This document shows, one piece after another, positions 49,401 through 59,305 of a stretch of 64,000 bases of DNA. Position numbers and translations under genes: made by a program. A model generated the notes under the pieces. The model was not told the origin of the DNA. It made no database searches and was given only the letters and a program-made list of their open reading frames with translations. The DNA lies in NCBI RefSeq assembly GCF_023065955.2, contig NW_026622819.1, positions 632,501 to 696,500 of the forward strand, in the 5' to 3' direction. Origin of the DNA: Ursus arctos (lineage: Eukaryota; Chordata; Mammalia; Carnivora; Ursidae). Within the stretch, counting starts at the first letter, position 1, and every line of letters starts with the position of its first letter.

Positions 49401-49846
49401 TCTGGCACTCTGCTGTCCTCACAACCGCTCTGGGTGGCAGGGTATGGCCTCGCCGTGAAGTTGCACAGAACACTGTTGGGAACCTGATTTATCTCCGTGT
49501 CTAAGTGATGGGCGCCTGGGTAGGGGGAGGAGTATGTCTCGCTGCCTCTGGTGAGGAGGTGGCCTGCTGGTGCCCACACGCCTCTGGGCCCTCCCTGGCC
49601 CCCACACGGTGCTCGTGCAGAACAGCGCCTTGGAGTCCCCCCCTTGCCCTTGCTGTGGCTGTGCCCCCGCTGCTGTCAGTGTGGGGGGGGGCTGCTGCCA
49701 GCGGCCCCACCGAGGGCAGGAGCAGCCCACGTGCCTGTGTCTCCTTCCAGGCCCCCACCGTCACCATCGAGGGCTTCCTCCAGGCCCTGTCTCTGGCGGT
49801 GGACAAGCAGTTTGAAGAAAGGAAGAAGCTCTCGTCTTGCGTTTGA
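34350..49846 (+). CDS. TRIP13: TRIP13, AAA+ ATPase (pachytene checkpoint protein 2 homologue; spliced, 13 coding exons)
   Basis: Complete gene for TRIP13/PCH2, a hexameric AAA+ ATPase. With the adaptor p31comet it unfolds the N-terminus of HORMA-domain proteins, converting closed MAD2 to open MAD2 in the spindle checkpoint and remodelling HORMAD1/2 on meiotic chromosomes. The 13 exons sum to 1,299 nt (432 codons plus stop), the same length I remember for human. An N-terminal substrate-recognition domain covers residues 1 to about 100. Walker [10 protein letters not shown] is at 179-187 with Lys185. Walker B VFVLIDE ends at Glu253. The sensor-1 region VILTTSN is near 292-298. The sensor-2/arginine region GLSGRVLRK is near 382-390. 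All introns are GT-AG. Kozak context GGCGCCATGG. No disabling change. The final residues read KKLSSCV, unlike the tail I remember for human. Shares its promoter with BRD9. Confidence 0.97.
34880..35070. repeat. about 41-bp tandem repeat in TRIP13 intron 1, four to five degenerate copies
   Basis: GTGCTGACCCACCTCCCGGG-type units followed by CCTGGTCCCGGGCACC recur at 34,921, 34,962, 35,004 and 35,045, a spacing of 41-42 bp. Copies differ by several substitutions. Confidence 0.75.
35224..35389 (+). CDS. TRIP13: TRIP13 coding exon 2
   Basis: Residues 31-86, [40 protein letters not shown] and [15 protein letters not shown]. Part of the N-terminal substrate-binding domain. Acceptor CCCCAG, donor GTACCT. 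Confidence 0.97.
35444..35575 (+). mobile_element. older SINEC copy in TRIP13 intron 2
   Basis: GGGCGCCTGGCTGGCACAGT start, AATCTTGATCTTGGGTTCATGAGTTCAAACCC B-box region (split description), GTTGGGCATAGAGTTTACTT and an A-rich tail. Flanking AGTGTCATGAG and AGTATCATGAA look like a decayed target duplication. More diverged than the 19.7-kb copy. Confidence 0.8.
36380..36690 (+). mobile_element. possible ancient LINE 3' end
   Basis: TTTTTTGTATTTTTTCAACAAGCACGTAACTTTTATGATTACAAAGAACAATAAA, given here in pieces (TTTTCAACAAGCACG, ACTTTTATGATTAC, AACAATAAA), resembles the tail of old L1M 3' UTRs. Evidence is weak. Confidence 0.35.
36895..37024 (+). CDS. TRIP13: TRIP13 coding exon 3
   Basis: Residues 87-129, [39 protein letters not shown] and VLPA. 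Acceptor CCACAG, donor GTGCGT. Confidence 0.96.
37766..37821 (+). CDS. TRIP13: TRIP13 coding exon 4
   Basis: Residues 130-148, [18 protein letters not shown], the linker into the ATPase module. Acceptor CCCAG, donor GTAAGT. Confidence 0.96.
38555..38645 (+). CDS. TRIP13: TRIP13 coding exon 5
   Basis: Residues 149-178, [20 protein letters not shown] then [10 protein letters not shown], the start of the AAA+ large domain just before Walker A. Acceptor CTCAG, donor GTAAAG. Confidence 0.97.
39055..39165 (-). mobile_element. ultra-short L1 3' end, antisense, in TRIP13 intron 5
   Basis: Reading the minus strand gives the end of carnivore L1 elements: GTTATACGCAAGTAATGAATC, ATGGAACGTTACATCAAG (split), then a TATGGTGACTAACATAAC stretch and an A-rich tail (T-run on the plus strand at 39,057-39,080). 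Only about 100 bp, so severely 5'-truncated. Confidence 0.75.
40026..40098 (+). CDS. TRIP13: TRIP13 coding exon 6 (Walker A)
   Basis: Residues 179-202, [20 protein letters not shown] then RLSS. Contains the complete P-loop with Lys185 and Thr186. Acceptor TTGCAG, donor GTAACT. Confidence 0.98.
42632..42695 (+). CDS. TRIP13: TRIP13 coding exon 7
   Basis: Residues 203-224, [20 protein letters not shown] then SE, including a pore-loop-type aromatic region (KWFSE). Acceptor CCCAG, donor GTAAGT. Confidence 0.97.
43505..43591 (+). CDS. TRIP13: TRIP13 coding exon 8 (Walker B)
   Basis: Residues 225-253, [20 protein letters not shown] then ALVFVLIDE. Ends exactly at the catalytic Walker B Glu253. 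Acceptor CCAG, donor GTATGC. Confidence 0.98.
43832..43938 (+). CDS. TRIP13: TRIP13 coding exon 9
   Basis: Residues 254-288, [20 protein letters not shown] then [15 protein letters not shown]. Acceptor CCCACAG, donor GTAATG. Confidence 0.98.
46007..46160 (+). CDS. TRIP13: TRIP13 coding exon 10 (sensor 1)
   Basis: Residues 289-340, [40 protein letters not shown] and [12 protein letters not shown]. Carries the sensor-1 Asn and the FVDRAD motif. The donor GTGCTG is weak beyond the GT. Confidence 0.97.
48072..48184 (+). CDS. TRIP13: TRIP13 coding exon 11
   Basis: Residues 341-377, [20 protein letters not shown] then [17 protein letters not shown], the AAA+ lid region. Acceptor CTCCAG, donor GTGTGA. 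Confidence 0.97.
48745..48979 (-). mobile_element. SINEC inserted antisense in TRIP13 intron 11, with 14-bp duplications
   Basis: Body 48,759-48,965 reads on the minus strand from GGGGCGCCTGGGTGGCTCAG to a tail of AAATAAATAAA and A/C-rich ends. A perfect duplication TTGTGGAAGGTTTT lies at 48,745-48,758 and 48,966-48,979. The element differs from the 19.7-kb copy (CTGGGATCAAGACCCGCATC middle), so at least two SINEC subfamilies are present. Confidence 0.95.
49306..49375 (+). CDS. TRIP13: TRIP13 coding exon 12 (sensor 2 region)
   Basis: Residues 378-401, [20 protein letters not shown] then LYIQ, including the sensor-2-type arginine near 386. Acceptor TCACAG, donor GTGAGT. Confidence 0.97.
49751..49846 (+). 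CDS. TRIP13: TRIP13 coding exon 13 (last)
   Basis: Residues 402-432, [27 protein letters not shown] then SSCV and TGA at 49,844-49,846. Acceptor TTCCAG. Confidence 0.97.
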   Translation, partial: APTVTIEGFLQALSLAVDKQFEERKKLSSCV

Positions 49847-50675
49847 TCTGAGCTCCCTGCCCATGGGTTTCTAATCGTGAACACGACTATCAAGTGACGT
49901 CACTCCTCACGGCAGCAGCTGCCGAGAAGTCTCTGAACCCTTGGCCCAGGTCTACAGGCCAGAAGCCCACGAGGCTAAGCAGTGTTCCAAGAAGTGTGTT
50001 GTATTGACGTGTTTTTAAGATACACGGCCTGTCATTTTCACTGTTGGAAGATGATAACTCGCGTTCTGCTTTGCTGTAAAGAACTGTCTAGATGTGCTCG
50101 TTCCATCCTGTGTCTGGTCGATCGGACACAAAATGCTGACAAATGTTTAAAAAAGGCAATACCGTAGGTTTTAGGAAACGGAAGAGAAACTATATCATCT
50201 CAGGTGATAACGTACTCATAGCGTTAAAGACATCCGCCTCCCTGAAGACAGAGGCAGCCCTCTGACCTGAGCTGCTGTGCTGAGTGCACACATTTCAGGG
50301 ACTGATGAACCAAGGAACCCTATTTCTGTGTTCTAGAAATCGAGAAAAAAATTCCAGGTAGAGGTTCTTCACGGTAATCACGGTGCTGTGTGTGGGAAAG
50401 GTGCAGCCTCCGCGTTGGGCATCCGCGACAGGCAGCGTCACGTGGTGCTTCTGCCGGTCATTCTGTTCCTTAGTCGTGTTCCCGCGGCTCAGGGCCGGTG
50501 CACGTTAACAGTACAGCATAAACTGGCCAATAGGTTTGTCTTGCTTCCGAATGTGGATTGCTCTTTTCTGATGCTAAAATTTCGTGGTTCGTGTTTTATA
50601 TGCATTTTTGAGGGACGTGTTACCTTTTGTTACAGAACTTTTTAAGTATTAAAACGTTTTCCCCAGAATTTTCTC
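49847..50675 (+). other. TRIP13: TRIP13 3' untranslated region
   Basis: About 830 nt between the TGA and the region just past an ATTAAA hexamer. The end is approximate. AT content rises toward 50.5 kb, typical of a 3' UTR. Confidence 0.65.
50648..50653 (+). terminator. TRIP13 poly(A) signal ATTAAA (probable)
   Basis: ATTAAA at 50,648-50,653 is followed by a T-rich stretch (GTTTTCCCC, TTTTCTCATTGTG). No canonical AATAAA was seen between it and the stop codon. Confidence 0.6.
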
Positions 50676-50679
50676 ATTG

Positions 50680-53390
50680 TGATTCTCTTATCACTTCCCA
50701 GTGCTCTGAATTTTATTGCAACATTATTCACCTGATTATATAGGTTTCAGTCTGTCTTGTGCTTTGAGGTGTAAGAAGGGACCGTGCCTGTTTATGGGAG
50801 TGGCACCGAGAGCCAGATTCAGAACCCGGACCCACTCCTGCTTGAGAGACCAGAGCCTGATTCTGTGCTTTCCTCGAAACCCTGAGATGGGGGTGAAAGT
50901 GGGGTCTGTGGGCACTTGGGTCGGGAGAAGAAGGGTACGCCATGCTCCAGGATTGGGGGACCCTGAGAGAACTTCATCTCGCGAGTTTGCTACTGAAATG
51001 CCCAATATCCAGGTGCCCAGAGGGAAGGAAGAGGCCAGGGACCAGGCTGATGCAGACAGGTGGAAAAACAGGGTGAGGGAGACGCGCAGGGGAAGGAGAA
51101 TCCTGGAGGGACAGACTAGGTGGGGGTGGGGCCCCAGAGCCAGGCCCTGTGGGCAGAGGGTGAGATCTAAGGGTGGGGAAGTCGGGAAGTCCACCAGACC
51201 CAGACCCATTTCCCAGAAAGTGGGCTCCAGAGGTTCTGTGGGTGCAGCTGATGTGTCTGCCTGTGGGCCACTAGAGGGTGGCACTGCCCTGTGCAGTGGG
51301 ACAGGAGGGGGTTCCAGGGCTCAGCAAGGGCCCCAGGACAGAGTGGTTAGCAGAGGCCATCAACACTGCCAGGCTCTGCGGCTCCCTCTCTCCTCCCCAT
51401 GTGCATGTCTGTGCCTCAGGGTGTGCGTGGGAGGGGGCAGCAGGGGCCACGGGAACACAAGTGCTCTTGGCCCATCGTGCCTCCTCAGGACCACGTTCAC
51501 TAGGCGTGTGGAAGGAGAAGGGATGGGGGCCATCCCACCCACTTGGCCATCCTGAGGGGCCTGCTGGAGATGGGTGGGCCAAAGTGTGAGGAGGGAGGGT
51601 CACACCTGGGCCACCAGACACAGGTCCTGGGCCCTCCCCTGGCACAGGCTGTCGTGGGCACTTTGTAGGTGGTAGCCAACCCCCCCCCCAGATGCTCATT
51701 GCTGAGCATGGCTAGATGCTCCGACGGGTTTGGGGCCAGGCTGGGGAAGGGGCTATCCTGGCCACAAGGGTCAGGTGGGGCTATGTTCCTTACGGTGGGC
51801 AGCCCACTCCTCTTTGGTGAAACAGGCCAGAGTGCTGTCCCCAGAAGCTCACAGGGGCCATGAGATTGAACCGTGGGAGAGTGAGCACCACACAGGCAAG
51901 GGAGTGCGTGTGTGACCACCTTTCTGGGCCTCTTCTGAGTCCCAAATCAGGGGGCATGAGCCACGGACCTGAGGCCCTGTGGACCACCGTAGCCAAGAGG
52001 CCATGCCTGGCACAGAGGTGTGGGGACCAGGGCCAGTGGGGCCACCACTTAGCCAAGCCTGAGGGAGTCCACAGTCATCACAGGGTTTTTGGCCTCGAAA
52101 GGAATCAGGCAGTTCCTGAACAGAGGGGCTGGGCGCACCCCTGCCCCCTTCCCTACCATGTGCTGTTGGTTTTGGTAAACTGTTGTGGGGCGTCAGTTCC
52201 GAGGTTTTCCCCAAGTCTCCCCACTGGAATGGGTCTCACCACAATGCAGGGACCCAATGCTGAGCGTGTTGTTTCATTCCCAACAACAGGCGGCTCCTGT
52301 GAGCCCTTGGCTTCGGCTGCCCGGCCCGTCCTGCACAGGCCTGGGGCCCGCCCACCCCTTCCTTGGCTGCCATGGCCCCACGTGGCCACGTTTGGCATCT
52401 TCAGGCCTCTGAGGGCTCCTGCACAGTGGGTTTGCTCATCCCTCGGATCTGTGCTGGGATCCGACCCCGTATCCTGAGAAAGTGCCTGACGTCCTGAATT
52501 CTCACAGCCCTAGTTTCCCTCCAGCTGCCCCAGTGACACCCCGGAGTCTGGCTCAGGTGCTCCCTCTGCAGCTGAGGCTTGTGACTCCTCGGGTGTGGTG
52601 TCTTCCCTCCTCTGGGGGTCAGGCAGGTCCCCAGCTGGGTCGTGCTATTTAGCCGTAGTTCTGGGGCCACTTCTGCAGGCTCAGAAGGTCCGACGAGTCT
52701 GTAGAGTTAGATTCGGGGCCCATTCACACAGATGCCCTATCCCTGGGTCATAGTCTGAATGTTGGTGTCTCAACGGAGCACTCAATCGTCTTGAGTCCAG
52801 CTGCTTGACCACAGACTTCTCCGCTTTTCTGCTGCGTGAGCTGTGCTCCTGAGTGTCTGGAGACTCTCTGGCCCTCGTGCTTCTTCGCGGTTGTTGTCCG
52901 GTGCTCTCAGCTTTTCCTTTTCTGCATGCAGGACGCCCTCACACCTTAGTGACTACCACCCAGTGCCACTGTCCTTGCATCTGGCCAGGGCATCCCCACA
53001 GCTCGAGTACAGGTGACACTTAGCCTCCTCTGTCCCCGCTGGCTGAGCGCCTTCCCCACCAGGCAGTGGGCATCCCAACCAGGGAGGAAGCAGGATTAAG
53101 CATGGGAGGCTTCAGACTGCCAAGCAGACCCAATGGTTTGGACTTTGTCAGCCAACGGGGCCGCTGGAGCAAAGATGGTCCATTGGCAGAGTCCCCTGTC
53201 AGGAGAAAGGACTGGTCCCTTTAACCACTCTGGGGGTCAGTTAAGAGCAAAGACATTTCATGGATACTGGCAGGAAACTCAGGACTCCTGGGTGGGAGAG
53301 AGAGGTCTTCTTCTCTCATGGCACAGCAAGCAGCCTGAGTGCCATGCTCCCTTGTCCCTCTTGTCTCCGCACCCCACAGGGCCAAGACCT
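50680..53390. other. intergenic DNA, no gene recognised
   Basis: GC-rich unique-looking DNA. Long open frames occur (for example one of 279 codons at 50,716-51,555 on the plus strand), but they overlap others on the opposite strand, start inside low-complexity GC-rich sequence and show no family resemblance. Confidence 0.5.
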
Positions 53391-53391
53391 A

Positions 53392-55180
53392 GAACAACTT
53401 AGCACAGATGTAACCTTCTCTATGCCGTGAGTTCTCACTTAGGACTAGAAACCCTCCTCTATCAGATGAGTTACCATTCATCATGAGAAGCCTGTTTTCT
53501 CTGTCATGTGAGTAACCATTGTTTGGCCAGGATTCTCCAGCCTCTACACCATGAGTCGTCAGTAAGTGGACAGCTTTCTCGCCGTAGGCCGTCACTTACG
53601 ACAGCAGACCTCCCGCTCCTGCCTCTTAAGCTCATCCGCGGACGGGAAACTGTGGCCAATCACGTGAGCTGTCAGCTCCCATGGCAACCCTTCTTCACTC
53701 TCATCTGAGCTACCATTTATGACTGGAGAACTCTCTGTGCCCTTCGTTGCCCCTTTCCAGTGGAATTCTTTCTTCTCTATCTCCTGATTGTCGTTTGCGG
53801 TGAAACGTTATTGCCATTTATGATTGGATCTCTCTCTCTCCTAAGTTGTAGTGTAGGACGAAGCCCACCCTTCTCTCCCATCAGCATTTATAACTGGAAC
53901 TCTTCCTTCCCTACCAACGTACTGAATGTTTATTTCTGGAAACTTTTTTTTTCGCTTTTCCGGAGTTGTCATTTTTGGCTAAATACGTTCCCTCGGGATT
54001 ACCTGAGTTATAATCCATGACTGGCTACTTTCCGTCTTTACTCTTCACAGTCAGACACCTTCCTTCCTCCATGATTTCTCATTTATGCCTGGAAACCATC
54101 CTTCTCTGTCCCCTGACTGCTGCTGAGTATCTGCTGAGCCTACAGTTAAGGCTGACAACCCCCTTCTCGTCCACGCGAGTTATCACTTAGAATGAGGTCT
54201 GCTTTCCTCTGTCACCCAACTTGTGAATGGTCACTGGAAACTCTCCTTCCTGCATCCCCTGAGCTCTCACGGGCACCTGCGGTCCTTCTTCCCATGTCAC
54301 GGGAGTTTTGTGTACGGCTGGAAGCCTTGCGTGTCCCGTCATCAAGTTATCATTTGTGACTAGCGCTCTCTCTCCTCACCCCTGAGTCACACTTGGTGAT
54401 CGGAGGCCATCTTTGTATCTGCAGTTATTGTTTCACACTAGAACCCTTCCTTCTCCAGCATCGCATTATCAATTATGACTGGAGACTTTCTCATCAGCTC
54501 ACACTTACCGCTTGAAACCTCTCCCCGTCATATGGATCACAGTTTATGATGGAATCTTCTGTGCCGTTCCCTGTGTTCTCATCTTCGTGGCTCTGTCACC
54601 TTTCCTCATTTACCCACTTCAGTTGCATACCCCCGGAAGTATGCTTCCTCTAGCATCTGGGCATAACTTGGGGCTGGAAACCTCTGTCTGCATCACTGGA
54701 GTTGGTAGGACTGAAATCATTCTTTCTCTGTCAAAACTGAATTCTCCTTTTTGACCAGAACCTTCTCTCCATGTTAGCTGAGCCACCACTGATGACTATT
54801 CTATCTAGTGCTATTATTTATGAGTGGAGACTGTTTCTACCCAAGCGATCATTAATGACTAGAGGTCTTTCTCTATCCACTGATTCACCACGTGCCACTG
54901 CAGTCGTTCTCTCTCTGCCTCCTGTGTCACCATTTATGACCAGAGAGTCCTTCTCAACCATCTGAGTAATTCACAACTGGAAACCTCCCTTCCTTGTCTG
55001 CCCAGTTGCCATTTGCAACCAGTAACCTTGTCTTTCGTCTCCTAAGGTTTTGGGCACGCAAGAACCGCTCTTCCCATCGCCTGACTGGCCTACACAGAAG
55101 AAAAGACTCCTTCTGCATCCCCTGACTTGTCCCGGATGCTTGGAGCCCTTTCCCTCCCCTCAAGTTCTCTGGGGATGCTT
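53392..55180. repeat. large, highly degenerate ~40-bp minisatellite
   Basis: About 1.8 kb made of diverged units resembling CTTCTCTGTCxCCTGAGTTA followed by CCATTTATGACTGGAAAC. Measured spacing of the TGAGT core in the first copies is 39, 42 and 43 bp (53,428; 53,467; 53,509; 53,552). About 40 or more copies are implied. Neighbouring copies differ at many positions, so the array is old and not recently homogenised. Confidence 0.8.
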
Positions 55181-56725
55181 GTGTTCCCAGATCCTCTGCA
55201 CTGCACACTGGTTTGACTCTTCACAGTTTTCTTGTCTTCACCCAGTAGTGTTTTCCTGGAAAAAAAAAAAGCACGTTTAACGGCGGCTGTGAATCGTGTG
55301 TCCTGACTACTCTCTGTTGTTAGTTTGAGGCACAGACTTTGTCTTTGCGGCCACCTGGGAGGGAGCCCACTGTGAGCATTTCTTCCGACAGCGTGTCCCT
55401 GGTGGACTGGCAGAGCGCGCTGCAAGGTGAGGTCGCTCCGGTGTGGGGCAGCGTCTGCTCGTTCCTGGAGCCTTTACTCAGTCTTCCTGAGGCCGTAAAG
55501 AAAAGGAGGCCCTCTCTCAACCACTTGGGTTGAGAGCGATTGCTCTAACAGGTTTGTGTTTTGTTTCTTCTTGAGTTTTTCAGAGAATAAGGGCCATTTG
55601 CTGGTGCTTGTTGTCGGTTTGCCGAGTCATGGTGTTGACAGCTGGCTCCAGCCGCTCCGGCTGGCCTGGGTCCTGGGCACACGTGACCCCTCTGTGCTCT
55701 CCCGGTGCTGGGGGTGGTGGGGACAGGAGCCCAGCATCACGCGGGCCCTGCTGCTGTGCTGCCAGCTCCCGGAGAGGCTGCGTCAGCCCGCAGCTCCTCG
55801 TAAAGACAGGGATGTGCGATCCTAACTCCATTGACTCCTGGTGGCTAACCTGTTTGCTCCCACTTGTCCAGAGCTGCTAAGCAGCCCTGTGAAATGCAAA
55901 ACCAGTTTACTGGCCCCTTTATGCTGGATTCAGTTCCCTAAGATGGCCGTGGGCTTTGCCCTTCAGCTGGCTGCCCTTCAGTTGGCCTCGTGCCCAACGG
56001 CCAAGGTAATGGTGTGCCCGCACTGCCCCTTGTCTCTGACCTTTTGTGCCCACGCTGCCCCTTGTCTCTGACCTCCGCTGCTGCACAGGACACCATGACG
56101 AGGAGTGATGAGAGTGAAGGATGTCTGGAGGGGACGCCAGCCACTGATCCCGCAGCCATCTGCTTCCTCCCCAGCCCTCCCCCCTGGTGCCACCGCAGAG
56201 CCCAGGGGACCTGGGACAGCAGATCCTCAGGCATAGAGCCACCCTCACTGGCATGCAGGTGGTGCTGCTGGTGTCTGTCCCTCCCCCACTTCTGTCCCCA
56301 CCATGTTCCCTACCCCAGGTTCCTTTCCCAGGGAGCTGGAATGGGTTCCCTTCTCTTGGGGCCGGGCTGGTTTAGCCATCATTGGTGAGTCTTTCTGACA
56401 GAATGTTATTTTACATTGATTTGTGAGTTTTAAAGACCCGTGCTTAGGAAAGGCACCTGCTTTGGACTATCTTAATTTCTCCTTTTGCTTAACAGCCACC
56501 TAGACCCATATAATTTATAACCCAGGTAAATAGAATGAGCTGTGTTTGGGGCCAAAGGGAGAGGACTGGCTAATGTCAGTGGTGTCCTGGGTCAGCTCTC
56601 TGTATGGTGTTTGGGGTGGTGTTTGTTCCATCCACAGATGTTCACCTTTATTAAGTCTGTCCCAACTTAGTGTTTGCATGTCATACTTCCTGCAGGTGCC
56701 CAGGGAACTGAACATTGTGAAACTT
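55181..56725. other. intergenic DNA, no gene recognised
   Basis: Mixed sequence with a short A-run (55,259-55,270) and a two-copy ~35-bp duplication (CTGCCCCTTGTCTCTGACCT at about 56,021 and 56,055). No coding match. Confidence 0.45.
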
Positions 56726-56726
56726 T

Positions 56727-56993
56727 CCCCTGTGAGCACATTGAACCTAGAACTATATTCGCCTGTGAGCATGTTTACCTAGAACTACATTTACCTGTGA
56801 GCACCTTCACCTGTAAGAACCATTACCTGTGAGCACATTCACCTGTGAACATGTTTACCTGGGAGCATGTTTACCTGGGAGCACCTTCACCTGTGAGCAC
56901 CATTACCTGTGAGCATGTTTACCTGTGAGCACATTCACCTGTGAGCATGTTTATCTGGGAGCATGTTTACCTATGAGCACCTTCACCTGTGAC
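56727..56993. repeat. 16-bp tandem repeat array
   Basis: Units ACCTGTGAGCATGTTT, ACCTGTGAGCACATTC, ACCTGTGAGCACCTTC and ACCTGGGAGCATGTTT alternate through about 265 bp, roughly 16 copies. Variant types recur in an irregular order, suggesting local duplications. Confidence 0.9.
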
Positions 56994-57456
56994 TGGGGAA
57001 GGAGCACAGTTTTAAGTTGTTAAAGCAAAGTGAGCTGGGTCAGGAGAGCGGGAGCCACTCAGGGGTGGGATCTGGCCGCCCACCAGTGGATAGCAGGGTT
57101 ACTGTACTTTCTGCTGACAGATGGCCTCTTTTATTTACCTTTTGGAGAACAATTGGCAAGTGATCTGGCTAGTTTTTATTCAGCTTAGCTTTTGGAACAA
57201 AAGGAAGGACGACCTGTTGCTTAAGTTGGCTGCACAGATGGGGAGACTCTGCCCGCATCCTGATGGAAAAGACAGACTGAGCAGGAACAGTGATGCAGGA
57301 CAATGGGTCTGCCCCCTCTTTGTTTGAAATCAATCTGGCGTTAGTGAATGTTCTAGTTTCTTCCTCTGGGGCACGAATGGCTGCATGTTTACGTAGAGTG
57401 AAAAGTATGGTAATAGCACTTCAACTTCCAGCCAGCAGGTGACAAGCTGTCGGTTT

Positions 57457-57943
57457 AAAATGGAATATTACTCAGCCATCAAAAGGAATGATTTCTCAAC
57501 ATTTGCTGCAACATGGACGGCACTGGAGGAGATAATGCTAAGTGAAATAAGTCAAGCAGAGAAAGACAATTATCATATGGTTTCACTCATCTATGGAGCA
57601 TAAGAACTAGGAAGATCGGTAGGAGAAGAAAGGGATAAAGAAAGGGGGGTGATCAGAAGGGGGAATGAAGCATGAGAGACTATGGACTCTGAGAAAAAAA
57701 CTGAGGGCTTCAGAGGGGAGGGGGGTGGGGGAATGGGATAGACTGGTGATGGGTAGTAAGGAGGACACATATTGCATGGTGCACTGGGTGTTATATGCAA
57801 CTAATGAATCATCGAACTTTACATCAAAAACCAGGGATGTACTGTATGGTGACTAACATAATATAATAAAAAAATTTAAAAAATAATAAAATATAATAAA
57901 AAATAAATAAAATAAAAATTAAAAAATAAAAAAAATAAAATGG
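57457..57943 (+). mobile_element. 5'-truncated L1 insertion no. 1 (3' UTR and tail)
   Basis: From TGGAATATTACTCAGCC through the carnivore L1 3' UTR (GACTATGGACTCTGAGAAAA, GCACTGGGTGTTATATGC, TGTATGGTGACTAACATAA) to an ATAAA-rich tail of about 80 bp. Flanked by AAAATGG at 57,457-57,463 and 57,937-57,943. About 400 bp of body; no coding capacity. Confidence 0.9.
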
Positions 57944-59115
57944 TCAAAGGCATTCCCACCAACAGTGTAAGAGGGCTCCCCTTTCTCCACATCCTCTCCA
58001 ACATTTGTTGTTTCCTGCCTTGTCAATTTTTGCCCTTCTAACTGGTGTAAGGTGGTGTCTCAATGTGGTTTTGATTTGAATTTCCCTGATGGCTAATGAT
58101 CTTGAACATTTTTTCACGTGTCTGTTAGCCATTTGTATGTCTTCATTGGAAAAGTGTTCATATCTTCTGCCCATTTTTTGATTTGATTATTTGTTTCTTG
58201 TGTATTGAGTTTGCAAAGTTCTTTATAGATCTTGGATACCAGTCTTTTATCTGTGGTGTCATTTGCAAATATCTTCCCCATTCTGTGGGCTGCCTCTTAA
58301 TTTTTTTGACTGTTTCCTTGGCTGTGCAGAAGCTTTTTATCTTGATGAAGTCCCACAAGTTCATTTTTTCTTTTGTTTCTCTTGCCTTTGGAGATGTGTC
58401 ATGAAAGAAGTTACACTGTTGGTGGGAATGCAAGTTGGTACAGCCACTTTGGAGAAGAGTGTGGAGGTCCCTCAAAAAGTTAAAAATAGAGCTACCCTAT
58501 GACCCAGCACTACTGGGTATTTACCCCAAAGATACAGACGTAGTGCAGAGAAGGGCATATGCACCCCAATGTTCATAGCAGCATTGTCCACAATAGCTAA
58601 GTTGTGGAAGGAGCCTAGATGTCCTTCAACAGATGGCTGGATTGAGAAGATGTGGTCCATATATACAATGGAATATTACTCAGCCATCAGAAAGAACGAT
58701 TACCCAACATTGCAGCAACATGGACGGGACTGGAGGAGATTATGCTAACTGAATTAAGTCAAGCAGAGAAACACAATTATCATATGGTTTCACTCATTCA
58801 CGGAACATAAGAAATAGCAGGGAGATCGGTAGGAGAAGGAAGGGAAGAAGGAAGGGGGGTAAACAGAAGGGGAAATGAACCATGAGAGACTATGGACTCT
58901 GGGAAACAAACTGAGGGCTTCAGAAGGGAGGGGTTGGGGCACTGGGATAGGCCGGTGACGGGTATTAAGGAGGGCACGTATCACATGGTGCACTGGGTGT
59001 TATACACAAATAATGAATCATGGAACATTACATCAAAAACTAAGGATGTGCTGTATGGTAACTAACATAACATAATAAAAAATTTAAAAAAATAAAAAAT
59101 AAAATGGTCAAAGGC
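57937..59115 (+). mobile_element. L1 insertion no. 2 with 5' inversion (twin-priming type)
   Basis: A perfect 15-bp duplication AAAATGGTCAAAGGC lies at 57,937-57,951 and 59,101-59,115. Between them, 57,951-58,410 is the end of L1 ORF2 in reverse orientation (minus strand translates to [35 protein letters not shown] and [12 protein letters not shown]). 58,411-59,100 is the continuing L1 3' end in forward orientation with an A-rich tail. About 20 bp (CATTCCCACCAACAGTGTAA and its complement) are present at both the left edge and the inversion joint. Not coding-competent. Confidence 0.95.
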
Positions 59116-59305
59116 TTTGATCTCAAGGTGTGTGTAGGTAAAGACCAAGCAGACCCTGGTCTCATCTCCATAGAAATTGGAGTTGATGACTGGTTTGCTC
59201 AGCACAAGCCCGTTAGTCGTCAAGACCGTTCAGTAGCCGGGGCTCCCAGATCTACAGGAACAGAGCAGGGGTTCTGGGATCGGCACACATCCCGACAGGC
59301 GAGCC

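Noticed and set aside
50716..51555. A 279-codon plus-strand open frame downstream of TRIP13
   Set aside because: Opposed by a 182-codon frame on the other strand, no family resemblance, no plausible promoter or splice context. It starts just after the TRIP13 poly(A) region. Most likely GC-driven.
57944..58475. Minus-strand frames encoding reverse-transcriptase-like protein ends
   Set aside because: These are the inverted end of L1 ORF2 within a truncated insertion, not a host gene.
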